A stretch of DNA of 64,000 nucleotides from Phaeobacter inhibens DSM 16374 (lineage in GTDB: Bacteria; Pseudomonadota; Alphaproteobacteria; Rhodobacterales; Rhodobacteraceae). Position 1 is the first letter of the stretch, and every line of letters begins with the position of its first letter. Under the pieces are notes generated by a model. The model saw nothing but the letters and a program-made list of their open reading frames with translations, was not told the origin of the DNA and did not search any database. The stretch covers positions 2,046,001 through 2,110,000 of the forward strand of contig NZ_KI421498.1 in assembly GCF_000473105.1 (NCBI RefSeq). Direction: 5' to 3'. A program made the position numbers and the translations under genes. Positions 48,188 to 57,119 of this stretch are shown here, piece by piece.

Positions 48188-48898
48188 CTAGGGGGTCTCG
48201 CGCAGCACCCCCGCCGCCATCAGGCGCAGCCGAGTCGGGTACCAGACATCCTCGGGTTTGGTTTTCAGAGTCTCAATCGCAAAGGCCGGATCCACACCGC
48301 GCTGCATCATATACTTCAGATGGCGAAAAACTTCTGACTGCGTGTCACGATAAATCCAGGTCCCGAATTCAAACGGTGTGGCCCAGTTTTCATCCTTGCG
48401 CCACAGACGATAGTAGCTCTGCACCGCTTTCGGTGCCCAATCACGCTGGTGAAAGCCAATCTTCGAACCGAGAGTCATCTGACGTCGATTGCCGGCTAGG
48501 AAAATATCGACACAGGCGCTGATGCATTCTCCGACCACCCAGGTATCCAGCGCGTGACCCTGCACGATATCGGCGATCGACTCACCTGCATAGACACTGC
48601 CTCCACCGCTGTTCAGCTGGAGCCGCGTTATGGCGGGGTTGGCATCCAGAATATCGCGAAAGGGTTCTATATCCTCATCGCTGATCTCACCGATTTCAGC
48701 CTGTTGCGTGCCATCAACCTGTTGTGAAACCAGATTATCGGTATCATAAATCAGCGTCGTCCCATCAATCTTGAATTTGGTGGGAAGCGTCTGACGGGCC
48801 TCCGCCGGGTGGGGCATCAGCGAGATCCCCAGAAGACAGGCCAACGCAAGCTGCCGACACGCGCGCAGGTGGAGAATGAACCGGCAGCGAGAACCCAT
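48188..48898 (-). CDS. Exported ClpP-like (COG3904) protein
   Basis: This 236-residue protein has an N-terminal signal/anchor (about 15-35). The start is ATG 48898, nine bases after GGAG; the ATG at 48913 is that region itself. The fold is ClpP/crotonase-like: LQLNSGGGSVYAGESIADIV, then GECISACVDIFLAGN, where Ser127 matches the ClpP nucleophile position, then GFHQRDW with His150 in the place of the ClpP histidine. COG3904 proteins are predicted periplasmic; function unknown. It lies between metK and trmB on the same strand. Confidence 0.75.
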   Translation of the reverse strand: MGSRCRFILHLRACRQLALACLLGISLMPHPAEARQTLPTKFKIDGTTLIYDTDNLVSQQVDGTQQAEIGEISDEDIEPFRDILDANPAITRLQLNSGGGSVYAGESIADIVQGHALDTWVVGECISACVDIFLAGNRRQMTLGSKIGFHQRDWAPKAVQSYYRLWRKDENWATPFEFGTWIYRDTQSEVFRHLKYMMQRGVDPAFAIETLKTKPEDVWYPTRLRLMAAGVLRETP

Positions 48899-49002
48899 CA
48901 AGGTCAGCTCCATAACAATACAATCACTGGTCTATACTGCCCGCAAAATGCCCGGATCTCCAAGCGCTTTGCGCGCCTGAAATCGCAGTATACGGCGCCC
49001 AG

Positions 49003-49030
49003 ATGAAAAAAGGCGGGGACATCCCCGCCT
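49003..49030 (-). terminator. Terminator after metK
   Basis: The stem AGGCGGGG (49011-49018) pairs with CCCCGCCT (49023-49030), loop ACAT; on the minus strand TTTTTTCATCT follows. Confidence 0.85.
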
Positions 49031-49063
49031 GTTCTATATGCAAATGAGAGAGGTCGATCTCGA

Positions 49064-50245
49064 TCAGATCGCTTTTGCCAGCGCCTCTACCAAATCAGTC
49101 CGCTCCCAGCTGAACCCGCCATCCGCATCCGGTTCCCGGCCAAAATGACCATAGGCCGCCGTGCGTTCATAGATCGGTTTATTCAGCCCAAGGTGATGAC
49201 GAATACCGCGTGGCGTCAGATCCATGATCCGATCAATCGCCGCCTCAATTTTGGCCGCATCCACGTCGCCCGTGCCATGGGTATCGGCATAGATCGACAG
49301 CGGTTTGGCAACACCAATCGCATAGGACAGCTGAATGGTGCATTTATCTGCAAGCCCCGCCGCCACCACATTCTTGGCAAGATAGCGCGCTGCATAGGCT
49401 GCCGAGCGGTCAACTTTGGTCGGGTCTTTACCGGAGAATGCGCCGCCACCATGAGGTGCTGCGCCGCCGTAGGTGTCGACGATGATCTTGCGCCCTGTCA
49501 GGCCCGCATCCCCGTCTGGACCACCGATAACGAATTTACCGGTTGGATTGACGTGCCAGATGGTTTCATCGGTCAGCCACCCCTCGGGCAGGGTCTCGTG
49601 GAAATAGGGTTCGACTATGGCACGTATATCGTTGGAGGTCAGCGTCTCATCCAGATGCTGGGTCGACAGCACCAGCGAGCTGACACGCACCGGTTTGCCA
49701 TTTTCGTAGACCACCGAAAGCTGCGACTTCGCATCCGGGCCAAGCGCCGGTTCCGCGCCGTTTTTGCGCACCTCGGCGAGACGACGCAGGATTGCATGGC
49801 TGTACTGGATCGGTGCTGGCATCAGCGCGGGCGTTTCATTGGTCGCGAAACCAAACATGATGCCCTGATCCCCTGCGCCTTCTTCTTTATCAACTGCGGC
49901 ATCAACGCCCTGTGCAATATGAGCGGATTGCTCGTGCAGCAGGTTGGTGATCTCCACCGTCTCATGATGGAACTTATCCTGCTCGTAGCCGATATCCTTG
50001 ATGCAGGCGCGGGCGATCTCATCGATACGGCCCATGTAATCGTGCAGTTTGTCTTGGTCCGACAAACCCACTTCCCCCCCGATGACCACGCGGTTCGTGG
50101 TTGCAAAGGTTTCGGCCGCTACGCGGGCTTCGGGCTCTTCGCTCAGAAAGGCGTCCAGAACGGCATCCGAAATACGGTCACAGACCTTATCCGGGTGTCC
50201 CTCGGAAACCGATTCCGAGGTGAAAGTATAATTCGTGCGGGTCAT
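49064..50245 (-). CDS. metK: S-adenosylmethionine synthetase
   Basis: This 393-residue enzyme makes SAM from methionine and ATP. Motifs are [23 protein letters not shown] at the N-terminus, [10 protein letters not shown] (adenosine binding) and [19 protein letters not shown] (phosphate loop). The start ATG 50245 is directly preceded by a SAM/SAH riboswitch whose 3' part overlaps the ribosome binding site region. Regulation is therefore by translational feedback from its own product. Confidence 0.98.
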   Translation of the reverse strand: MTRTNYTFTSESVSEGHPDKVCDRISDAVLDAFLSEEPEARVAAETFATTNRVVIGGEVGLSDQDKLHDYMGRIDEIARACIKDIGYEQDKFHHETVEITNLLHEQSAHIAQGVDAAVDKEEGAGDQGIMFGFATNETPALMPAPIQYSHAILRRLAEVRKNGAEPALGPDAKSQLSVVYENGKPVRVSSLVLSTQHLDETLTSNDIRAIVEPYFHETLPEGWLTDETIWHVNPTGKFVIGGPDGDAGLTGRKIIVDTYGGAAPHGGGAFSGKDPTKVDRSAAYAARYLAKNVVAAGLADKCTIQLSYAIGVAKPLSIYADTHGTGDVDAAKIEAAIDRIMDLTPRGIRHHLGLNKPIYERTAAYGHFGREPDADGGFSWERTDLVEALAKAI

Positions 50246-50249
50246 GAAA

Positions 50250-50297
50250 GGTGCTCCGTTGGGTTTAGCCTGCCACGCCAGGAAGCCGTTGTGGCAG
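50250..50297 (-). ncRNA. SAM/SAH riboswitch upstream of metK
   Basis: On the minus strand the leader contains CCACAACGGCTTCCTGGCGT, then GGCAGGCT and, after a short linker, CAACGGAGCACC just before the start. This matches the compact SAM/SAH riboswitch known from metK leaders of Rhodobacterales: a hairpin plus a pseudoknot that takes up the GGAGC Shine-Dalgarno. Ligand binding blocks translation. Confidence 0.9.
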
Positions 50298-50307
50298 TAA
50301 TCGATCC

Positions 50308-50336
50308 GCAGTACGCGGGGAGACGTGTGTCGTCAA
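50308..50336 (-). promoter_or_regulatory. Candidate metK promoter
   Basis: On the minus strand TTGACG (50336-50331) and TACTGC (50313-50308) are 17 bases apart, placing the transcript start just before the riboswitch. An alternative -10 (TATAGA) lies slightly upstream. Confidence 0.4.
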
Positions 50337-50361
50337 TCTATAATGCCCAGAGGTTAAGCAG

Positions 50362-51873
50362 CTATGACCCGCGCGCAAGTGTGGTGCTGCGTCGCAGCGC
50401 CAGCCCGCCAAGGGCGATGCAGAAAAGAAACACTGGCAGATCTCCGGTCCGTGCATAAAGGGTTCGCGGCAGCGGTGCAGGCAGCGCCACATCCAGATAG
50501 CCCGCAACGCCCAAAGGCAGGGCGTCCAAAATCCGTCCATAGGGATCAATCATGGCCGAGATCCCGGTATTTGCGACGCGCGCCATGGGCAAGCCCTGCT
50601 CAATCGCGCGCATCCGTGCCTGAACCAGATGCTGATAGGGGCCGGAATAGGTGCCGAACCACGCATCATTGGTGATCTGGATCAGCAGGTCGGCCCGCCC
50701 CGGTGCGGCATTCACATCCTGCGGAAACACGGCCTCATAGCAGATCAACGGCAGCGCCTTTCCCACCGGCAAATCCAAGAGCCGAGGCCCCGGCCCCGCC
50801 GCATAACCCGCCCCGGCCTGCGACGCAAAACCATGCACACCGAAGCGCGCCATCAGATTGCCCGCCGGAATATACTCTCCAAAGGGGACCAAGTGCGCCT
50901 TGTCATAGATCTGAGCGGGAACGTTGCTGCCCTGCAAGACAATCGCCGAGTTGTGGTATTGCCCATCAGTTCTGCGCTGGATGCCCAACATGACCGGCGT
51001 ATCCCCAGCCGCAGATACAACCTCATCCAAGACATCTTCCGCGTAGTTCAACATCAGGGGAATAGCCGTTTCCGGCCAGAGGATGAGATCCACCGCAGAT
51101 CCGTCAGCCGTAGGAGCACGCGAATACTCCAACTGCCGGTCGACAAACGACCAGCGCAGGTCCGGGTGCCATTTCTCGTCCTGAGGTGCATTGGGCTGTA
51201 CAAGGCGCAGCGTATGCTCGGTCAGGACGGCGACAGGTGGTTTCGGCAGAAGCCCCACGATGGCCCCCACTGCAAAGACCGGTAGCAGCGCAACTACCGG
51301 GCGGCGGCGGATCAAGCCAAGTGGGACCGTGGCACTCAAAGTCAGAAAACCCAGGCCATGCGGTCCGATCCAAGGCAGCAGTTGGGCAGCAGGCGTATCA
51401 ATCCAGAACTGCCCGAAGGCGGCCCAAGGCAGACCGGTCAGGACATAGGCGCGCGCAAATTCCCCAAGCGAGAGCAGTGCGATGAACAGCGGCAGCCTAG
51501 TAGCCCCTTGCCCAAACCGAACCGCAACACCAAACGCCAGCGCCCAAAACAACGCCAGCCCGCCCGCAAGACCTACAACGGCAAAAGGCGCCATCCAGGC
51601 ATAGCGATCTGCATCAACCTGAAATGGTTCATAGATCCAGATCATACCGACGGAAAAATATGCCGTTCCCAACAACCAGCCAAACAGCGCGCCACGGCGG
51701 ATAGAGGATACCTGAAGCAGCTGATATCCGACCACCCCAAGACAAAGCGGCACCAACCAAAGCACGTGGAATGGCGCCAGCGCAAAGGCCAGCAACCCGC
51801 CAGCGGCAACAGCGGTCGCGACAGATAGGAACGCGGACCGTAGGCTGGTCGCCGACCAGGCCTTAGTGATCAT
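50362..51873 (-). CDS. lnt: Apolipoprotein N-acyltransferase
   Basis: This 503-residue inner-membrane enzyme has about seven or eight hydrophobic segments in the first 215 residues plus one at the C-terminus. Between them is a periplasmic nitrilase-like domain with the catalytic triad: Glu in WPETAIPLM, Lys in KAHLVPFGEYIP and Cys in CYEAVFPQ. It adds the third acyl chain to lipoproteins. The start ATG 51873 overlaps the corC stop (ATGA). Confidence 0.95.
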   Translation of the reverse strand: MITKAWSATSLRSAFLSVATAVAAGGLLAFALAPFHVLWLVPLCLGVVGYQLLQVSSIRRGALFGWLLGTAYFSVGMIWIYEPFQVDADRYAWMAPFAVVGLAGGLALFWALAFGVAVRFGQGATRLPLFIALLSLGEFARAYVLTGLPWAAFGQFWIDTPAAQLLPWIGPHGLGFLTLSATVPLGLIRRRPVVALLPVFAVGAIVGLLPKPPVAVLTEHTLRLVQPNAPQDEKWHPDLRWSFVDRQLEYSRAPTADGSAVDLILWPETAIPLMLNYAEDVLDEVVSAAGDTPVMLGIQRRTDGQYHNSAIVLQGSNVPAQIYDKAHLVPFGEYIPAGNLMARFGVHGFASQAGAGYAAGPGPRLLDLPVGKALPLICYEAVFPQDVNAAPGRADLLIQITNDAWFGTYSGPYQHLVQARMRAIEQGLPMARVANTGISAMIDPYGRILDALPLGVAGYLDVALPAPLPRTLYARTGDLPVFLFCIALGGLALRRSTTLARGS

Positions 51874-52769
51874 CCTGAACAATCCGGCAGCCGTACCCGC
51901 AATCGCTTGATCCGGCGCGGATCGGCGTCCATTACCTCAAATTCAGGTCCATCAGGATGCTGAATGACTTCGCCCCGTGCAGGCACCCGCCCCGACAGCA
52001 TAAAGACCAGCCCGCCAAGGGAATCGATTTCTTCGCCGTCGACATCCTCGTGATTGGTCAGTGAACGGCCGATTTCATTCTCGAATTCATCCAGCGGGGT
52101 GCGGGCCTGTGCGATGTAGCAGCCCTGTTTTTCGCGAAACCAGGTCTGATCCTCACCAGCATCATGTTCATCCTCGATCTCGCCAACAACCTGCTCAATC
52201 AGGTCTTCGATGGTCAGCAGGCCGTCGACCCCGCCATATTCGTCGATCACCAGCGCCATATGGCGCCGCTCGGCCTGCATCTTGGTCAGCAAAACACCAA
52301 TTGTCATGGAGGGCGGCACGAACAGAAGCGGCCGCACCATGCCTTCAAGGCCGAAATCTGCTTCGGTGCCATTGAAGCCATGCATTAGGGCGAAGTCTTT
52401 GAGATGGACAAAGCCGATCGGCGTATCCAACGTGCCCTCATAGACGGGAATCCGGGTAAAACCGCTTTCGCGGAAGATCTGAACCAGTTCGTCCTTGGGT
52501 GTAGAAACCGGGATCGCAACAATCTCCGCGGCGGGGATGGCCACATCCTCAACCCGCAAGCGGCGGAGGTTGATCATCCCATGCGGTTGGTTCGGCAGAC
52601 GTGTGTCCGGACCGGCAGTCACGCCTTCTTCAGTTTCTGCCGGAGCAAAGGAACCGAAAATACGCCCCAGAAACCCCGTTGATTGTGCAGCCGCTACACT
52701 GTTGTCCGCGCTGCCCTTGTTCTCCAGCGCGCCCTGCGCTGCGTTAGAACTTCCGTCGATATCGTCCAT
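51870..52769 (-). CDS. corC: CorC/HlyC-type CBS-domain protein
   Basis: This 299-residue cytosolic protein lacks the membrane DUF21 domain. After a 60-residue variable N-terminus, two CBS motifs follow (IVAIPVSTPKDELVQIF... and PPSMTIGVLLTKM...), with ALVIDEYGGVDGLLTIEDLIEQVVGEIEDEHD. A C-terminal CorC_HlyC (FAD-binding-like transporter-associated) domain closes it. It is linked to Mg/Co efflux control and to the lnt locus. It is coupled to lnt by a four-base overlap and follows ybeY. Confidence 0.92.
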   Translation of the reverse strand: MDDIDGSSNAAQGALENKGSADNSVAAAQSTGFLGRIFGSFAPAETEEGVTAGPDTRLPNQPHGMINLRRLRVEDVAIPAAEIVAIPVSTPKDELVQIFRESGFTRIPVYEGTLDTPIGFVHLKDFALMHGFNGTEADFGLEGMVRPLLFVPPSMTIGVLLTKMQAERRHMALVIDEYGGVDGLLTIEDLIEQVVGEIEDEHDAGEDQTWFREKQGCYIAQARTPLDEFENEIGRSLTNHEDVDGEEIDSLGGLVFMLSGRVPARGEVIQHPDGPEFEVMDADPRRIKRLRVRLPDCSG

Positions 52770-52774
52770 CGTTC

Positions 52775-53305
52775 CTATCCGATACGCCCATGATTGGGGC
52801 TGTCATCTAAAGTATATGGGTCATCAATACCCATTTTGCCAAGTATCTGCACCTCAAGACGTTCCATCAAAGTGGCGTCAGGGTCACGAATGTGATCATA
52901 ACCCAAAAGATGCAACACTCCGTGAACGATCAAATGGCGCAAGTGATCCGCCAGAGATTTGCCGGCATCCTCAGCCTCACGCGCGCAGGTCTCATAGGCA
53001 ATCGCAATGTCACCAAGCGGAATTTCGCCAGTGAAATCCGCCTCAGGCAGCAGTGGCTCGTCGCCCGCCTCCTCAGACGAAAGATCCTCCGCAGGCCAAC
53101 TGAGCACGTTTGTAGGCTTCGCTTTCTGGCGAAACTCAGTGTTCAGCTCCATGATCCGTGCATCATCGCAGGCCAGCAAAGACAGTTCGCAGTCGTCGGC
53201 ATCCAGACCAAAATGCCCAAGCACCGCATGGATCGCCTGCACCGCATGTGTAGTGAGGTCGGCGTCCTGCCAACGGGTATCCTCTATGGAGATGTCGAGG
53301 GTCAT
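52775..53305 (-). CDS. ybeY: Endoribonuclease YbeY
   Basis: This 176-residue metallo-RNase has the zinc motif HGVLHLLGYDH near residues 130-140, preceded by LGDIAIAYETCAREAE. It acts in 16S rRNA 3'-end maturation and ribosome quality control. It lies in the conserved chain phoH-ybeY-corC-lnt, five bases upstream of corC. A short antisense reading across this region is an artefact. Confidence 0.95.
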   Translation of the reverse strand: MTLDISIEDTRWQDADLTTHAVQAIHAVLGHFGLDADDCELSLLACDDARIMELNTEFRQKAKPTNVLSWPAEDLSSEEAGDEPLLPEADFTGEIPLGDIAIAYETCAREAEDAGKSLADHLRHLIVHGVLHLLGYDHIRDPDATLMERLEVQILGKMGIDDPYTLDDSPNHGRIG

Positions 53306-53428
53306 TATCCAAATCTCACAGCCAAGGCAGTCCGCCGTCGCAGGCGATGTCAGCTCGGGTTCCAGATGGCAGCGCCTTGGGACCCGAGCTCCTATCGCCC
53401 TAACAAAATCAATCCGTGACGGATGTGA

Positions 53429-54436
53429 TCAGGCGGGTTTCTCATCCGCCTCATAGGCTTCGATGATGGCGGCGACAAGCGGATGCCGCACCACGTCGCG
53501 CGACGTGAAGTAATTGAAGCTCACCTTGGGAATGCTGCTCAGCAATCGTTCGGCATCTGCCAGACCTGATGCGACCCCGCGCGGCAGATCGACCTGGCTG
53601 CGGTCGCCAGTGATCACCATACGCGATCCTTCGCCCAGACGCGTCAGAAACATCTTCATCTGCATCGTTGTGGCATTCTGCGCCTCGTCCAGCACGACAA
53701 AGGCATTGGACAGCGTGCGACCGCGCATGAAGGCCAGCGGGGCAATCTCGATCTGTTTTTCTTCCAGCAGCTTCGCCAATTGCTTACCCGGCAGGAAATC
53801 GTTCAGCGCATCGTAGAGCGGCTGCATATAGGGATCGACTTTGTCCTTCATGTCGCCGGGCAGATAACCAAGCTTCTCGCCAGCCTCTACGGCGGGACGG
53901 CTAAGAATGATCTTGTCGACATGGCCAGTGATAAACATGCTGACCCCAACCGCGACGGCCAGATAGGTTTTACCAGTACCGGCCGGACCGATGCCAAATG
54001 CCAGCTCATGTTCGAATAGAGACTGAACATAGGCTTTTTGCGCATCGGTGCGTGGCTCGACCAGCTTCTTGCGGGTCTTGATCTCGACCTTGCCCCCCCG
54101 GAACATCTCCAGCTGGCTGCCGGGGTCGGCGACCTGCTCCTGCCCCATCCGCAACTCGCGATCAATGTCACCGGCCTCTACGCTTCGGCCAGTTTCCAAC
54201 CGATCATACAGTGCGGCCAGAACTGCTGCCGCCTGGTCGCGCGCGGCTTCTTCGCCCAGCACCGAAAGCTGGTTGCCACGCCGGACGATCTGCACACCGA
54301 GCTTTTGCTCAAGCGTCGCAAGATTGCGGTCATATTCTCCGCACAGATCAATCAGCAGTCGGTTATCGGGAAATTCAAGCAGCGCCTCGTGGGAGGCATC
54401 CTGCTCCTGCGATGGGGTCAAAGTGCCAATGGCCAA
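53429..54436 (-). CDS. phoH: PhoH-family ATPase (YbeZ)
   Basis: This 335-residue P-loop ATPase appears to start at TTG 54436, well placed behind ACAGGAGA; the frame remains open to 54556 but that part has no resemblance to relatives. Motifs: GPAGTGKTYLAVA (Walker A), VVLDEAQN (Walker B) and ITGDRSQVDLP. The partner of YbeY in RNA metabolism, encoded just downstream. An ATG start is lacking near the conserved N-terminus, so the exact start is somewhat uncertain. Confidence 0.9.
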   Translation of the reverse strand: MAIGTLTPSQEQDASHEALLEFPDNRLLIDLCGEYDRNLATLEQKLGVQIVRRGNQLSVLGEEAARDQAAAVLAALYDRLETGRSVEAGDIDRELRMGQEQVADPGSQLEMFRGGKVEIKTRKKLVEPRTDAQKAYVQSLFEHELAFGIGPAGTGKTYLAVAVGVSMFITGHVDKIILSRPAVEAGEKLGYLPGDMKDKVDPYMQPLYDALNDFLPGKQLAKLLEEKQIEIAPLAFMRGRTLSNAFVVLDEAQNATTMQMKMFLTRLGEGSRMVITGDRSQVDLPRGVASGLADAERLLSSIPKVSFNYFTSRDVVRHPLVAAIIEAYEADEKPA

Positions 54437-54524
54437 TCCGGTCTCCTGTCTTTGACGGTGTTCACTCAGTGTGCCCCTCGACTCGCCCCGGCGCAAGCTG
54501 CGCATCCGCAATTTCACGCGATTG

Positions 54525-54555
54525 AAACAAAATGGCCGCCCCGGAAGGACGGCCA
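54525..54555 (-). terminator. Terminator after the small lipoprotein gene
   Basis: The stem TGGCCGCCC (54533-54541) pairs with GGACGGCCA (54547-54555) with one mismatch; on the minus strand TTTTGTTTC follows. Confidence 0.7.
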
Positions 54556-54589
54556 CACGGCAGTGATCTGTAGCTGTGGGTGCATCCGA

Positions 54590-54886
54590 TCAGATCGGAT
54601 CCTCGACACTGGAGCCTGATTTGAACGGGCCAGTTGCAGTATTTGGTGGTGCAACCCCAGAACATACCGGACGCCCATCCGGCGCCAGACGTTGCGACAG
54701 ATAACCTTCCACACCGTCGTCGATGATCCAGTGATCGCAGCCGGTTGGGTCCACCCAGATGCCTGCCTTCAACTGAGAGAGATCCTTGCTGTCGAAACCG
54801 CGATCCACGGTTTTGTCGACCTTTTCGTCGCAGGCCGCGAGACCAATCGCCACGGATGCCAGCAACGCTGCTTTAATGAATGACAT
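54590..54886 (-). CDS. Small lipoprotein sharing a domain with the adjacent OmpA-family protein
   Basis: This 98-residue protein has a lipoprotein signal ending in the lipobox LAAC (Cys19). Residues 43-75 carry the motif IWVDPTGCDHWIIDDGVEG and, after a gap, GRPVC. Almost the same unit is in the OmpA-family protein encoded next to it, so the two likely arose by duplication or act together. I do not know a name for this unit. The gene lies 11 bases downstream of the OmpA gene, evidently in one operon, and ends in a terminator. Confidence 0.75.
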   Translation of the reverse strand: MSFIKAALLASVAIGLAACDEKVDKTVDRGFDSKDLSQLKAGIWVDPTGCDHWIIDDGVEGYLSQRLAPDGRPVCSGVAPPNTATGPFKSGSSVEDPI

Positions 54887-54897
54887 AGACGTGCTCC

Positions 54898-55449
54898 TCA
54901 GCGCAGGCAGATGATTTCAACGCGGCGGTTCTGCGCCATGTTGGCGGCAGAATCATTGGGGACACGCGGATCGCGTTCGCCGTAACCACGCGCCTCGAGG
55001 ATGCGCGCGCCAACCGATTGGCCGACCTTGGCGACCGCATTTGCCCGGCGCTGAGACAGGCGCATGTTGTACTCATCCGATGCGCGACTGTCGGTATGGC
55101 CGGTGATGATGAACGAACGCGCATTGGCGGATTGGAAGAAGTCGCGCAGGCGCTGCTGTCCCGCCGCGCTAATACGGTGCCTGTTGGTCGCAAAGAACTG
55201 ATCGCTCGGCATTACGCCGCAGATGTCACCACGACGGCAAACCGGTTTGCCATCCCGGGTAACATGCGGTGTCATGAAGCCTTCGGCGCCATCGTCCATC
55301 ACCCAGTGTTCGCAACCATCGGGATCAACCCAGATGGTTGGAATATAGCTTTGACCGATCACACCGGCATCCTGCGCCAGCAGAGCGCCCACATTCAAGC
55401 CGACAGTTGCGACAACGGTGGCCACGAGTCCGCAGAGTTGTTTCCGCAT
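54898..55449 (-). CDS. OmpA-family protein with an N-terminal cysteine-containing domain
   Basis: This 183-residue envelope protein starts at ATG 55449, with a signal peptide (MRKQLCGLVATVVATVGLNV...). Residues 38-71 hold the unit IWVDPDGCEHWVMDDGAEG...GKPVC, then CRRGDICG. From about 85 an OmpA-like peptidoglycan-binding domain follows, with ITGHTDSRASDEYNMRLSQR (the Asp and Arg that bind diaminopimelate). It probably tethers the outer membrane or a complex to peptidoglycan. A start at 55488 lacks support. Confidence 0.82.
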   Translation of the reverse strand: MRKQLCGLVATVVATVGLNVGALLAQDAGVIGQSYIPTIWVDPDGCEHWVMDDGAEGFMTPHVTRDGKPVCRRGDICGVMPSDQFFATNRHRISAAGQQRLRDFFQSANARSFIITGHTDSRASDEYNMRLSQRRANAVAKVGQSVGARILEARGYGERDPRVPNDSAANMAQNRRVEIICLR

Positions 55450-55654
55450 TGGTTTCAACACACTCAATATCCCCCTTACACCAGTCATTCGCAGGCGTCA
55501 TTCTAGCGGCCACGCAGGCTTTGCGCGGGCCGTTACCGTGATATTCGCAGGTATAGAACGCAAATTGCAATCATTTGCTTAAGGAAATCAGAAGTTTCAC
55601 GGCCCATGTCGCGGTGGGGGCGCAATCGTCTGCGCGACCGCCCCCGCCCATAAA

Positions 55655-56977
55655 TCAGTCGATCAGCGCACCCGCCAGCGAGTTGGCGCCGGAGGACAGG
55701 ATCCGCACGCGGGCAAGATCCCCGATAGCCCGGTCGCAATCCGCGACATGGACCGCATGCAGATAGTCGGATTTCCCAACCATCTGCCCGGGGAACCGTC
55801 CCGCTTTCTCGAACAGCACGGTGACGTCACGGCCTACCATGCTGTCCTGAACCTCGCGTTGCTGCTTCGTCAGCAGGGCCTGCAGGCGCTGAAGCCGGTC
55901 GTCTGCCTCTTTGGGATCGACCTGCGGACGTTCCGCCGCCGGGGTGCCCGGACGGGTGGAGTATTTGAAGGAATAGGCGGTACCATATTTCACCCCTTCC
56001 ACCAGATCCAAAGTGGCCTGGAAATCCGCCTCGGTCTCTTCCGGGAAGCCAACGATAAAATCGCCAGAGATCAGGATATCAGGCCGCGCGGCGCGGATGC
56101 GCTCGATCAAGCGGAGATAGCTTTCGGCGGTATGTGCACGGTTCATCCGTTTGAGGATCTTGTCGGATCCCGCCTGCACCGGCAGGTGCAGATAAGGCAT
56201 CAGTTTGGCACAGGTGCCATGCGCCTCAATCAGGTCATCCTGCATGTCGTTGGGATGCGACGTGGTGAAGCGGATGCGCTCCAGCCCGTCGACCTTGTCC
56301 AACTCCCAGATCAGCTGCGCCAGCGTCATGTCGCCATTGGCGCCGGCACCGTGATAGGCGTTCACATTCTGACCCAGGAGGGTGATTTCGCGCACCCCAC
56401 GCTCGACCAGATCCTGCGCCTCTCGCAGAATACGGTCTGCCGGGCGCGAGACCTCGGCGCCGCGGGTATAGGGCACCACGCAGAAAGCGCAGAATTTGTC
56501 GCAGCCTTCCTGCACCGTCAGAAACGCGGTGGGGCCGCGCTTGGCCTTGGGGCGGTTTTTCAGCTTCTCGAATTTGTCTTCTTCGGGAAAGTCGGTGTCG
56601 AGCACCTTCTCCCCTTCCCGCGCCTTGGCTTCCATTTCTGGCAGGCGGTGATAGCTTTGCGGGCCAACCACCAGATCAACCAGCGGCTGACGGCGCATGA
56701 TTTCCTGTCCCTCGGCCTGCGCAACGCAGCCTGCGACGCCGATCTTCAGATCCGGTTTCTCCGCCTTCAGCCCCTTGAAGCGGCCCAGTTCGGAATAGAC
56801 TTTTTCAGCGGCCTTCTCCCGGATGTGGCAGGTGTTCAGCAGGATCATGTCCGCATCATCAGGCGATTTGGTTTCAACATAGCCTTCGCCGCCCAGCGCC
56901 TCGGCCATGCGTTCACTGTCATAGACATTCATCTGACAGCCATAGGTCTTGATAAACAGCTTCTTCGGGGCGCTCAT
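55655..56977 (-). CDS. miaB: tRNA-2-methylthio-N6-dimethylallyladenosine synthase
   Basis: This 440-residue radical-SAM methylthiotransferase starts at ATG 56977 with AAAGG upstream. The N-terminal UPF0004 domain has its three cysteines (YGCQMN, NTCHIRE, GCVAQ); the radical-SAM cluster motif is CDKFCAFC; a TRAM domain ends the protein. It modifies A37 of tRNAs reading UNN codons. The long antisense frame over the gene is an artefact. It heads the series that leads through the OmpA, lipoprotein and phoH genes. Confidence 0.97.
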   Translation of the reverse strand: MSAPKKLFIKTYGCQMNVYDSERMAEALGGEGYVETKSPDDADMILLNTCHIREKAAEKVYSELGRFKGLKAEKPDLKIGVAGCVAQAEGQEIMRRQPLVDLVVGPQSYHRLPEMEAKAREGEKVLDTDFPEEDKFEKLKNRPKAKRGPTAFLTVQEGCDKFCAFCVVPYTRGAEVSRPADRILREAQDLVERGVREITLLGQNVNAYHGAGANGDMTLAQLIWELDKVDGLERIRFTTSHPNDMQDDLIEAHGTCAKLMPYLHLPVQAGSDKILKRMNRAHTAESYLRLIERIRAARPDILISGDFIVGFPEETEADFQATLDLVEGVKYGTAYSFKYSTRPGTPAAERPQVDPKEADDRLQRLQALLTKQQREVQDSMVGRDVTVLFEKAGRFPGQMVGKSDYLHAVHVADCDRAIGDLARVRILSSGANSLAGALID

Positions 56978-57119
56978 GGGGACAACCTTTTCAGCGGAGG
57001 GTCGCAACAGCGGCGTGGCATAGCCGGAAACGGCTCTGCTTGCAATGCCGCCCCGATTACCCGATTTTAGCAGCAACCGCCAGATAAGGGCGTCGGCAGA
57101 GAGCAGTAGGCAATCGGAT

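Noticed and set aside
55748-57070. Long open frame antisense to miaB
   Set aside because: MiaB shows all its cysteine motifs in the other strand; the antisense product has no recognisable features.
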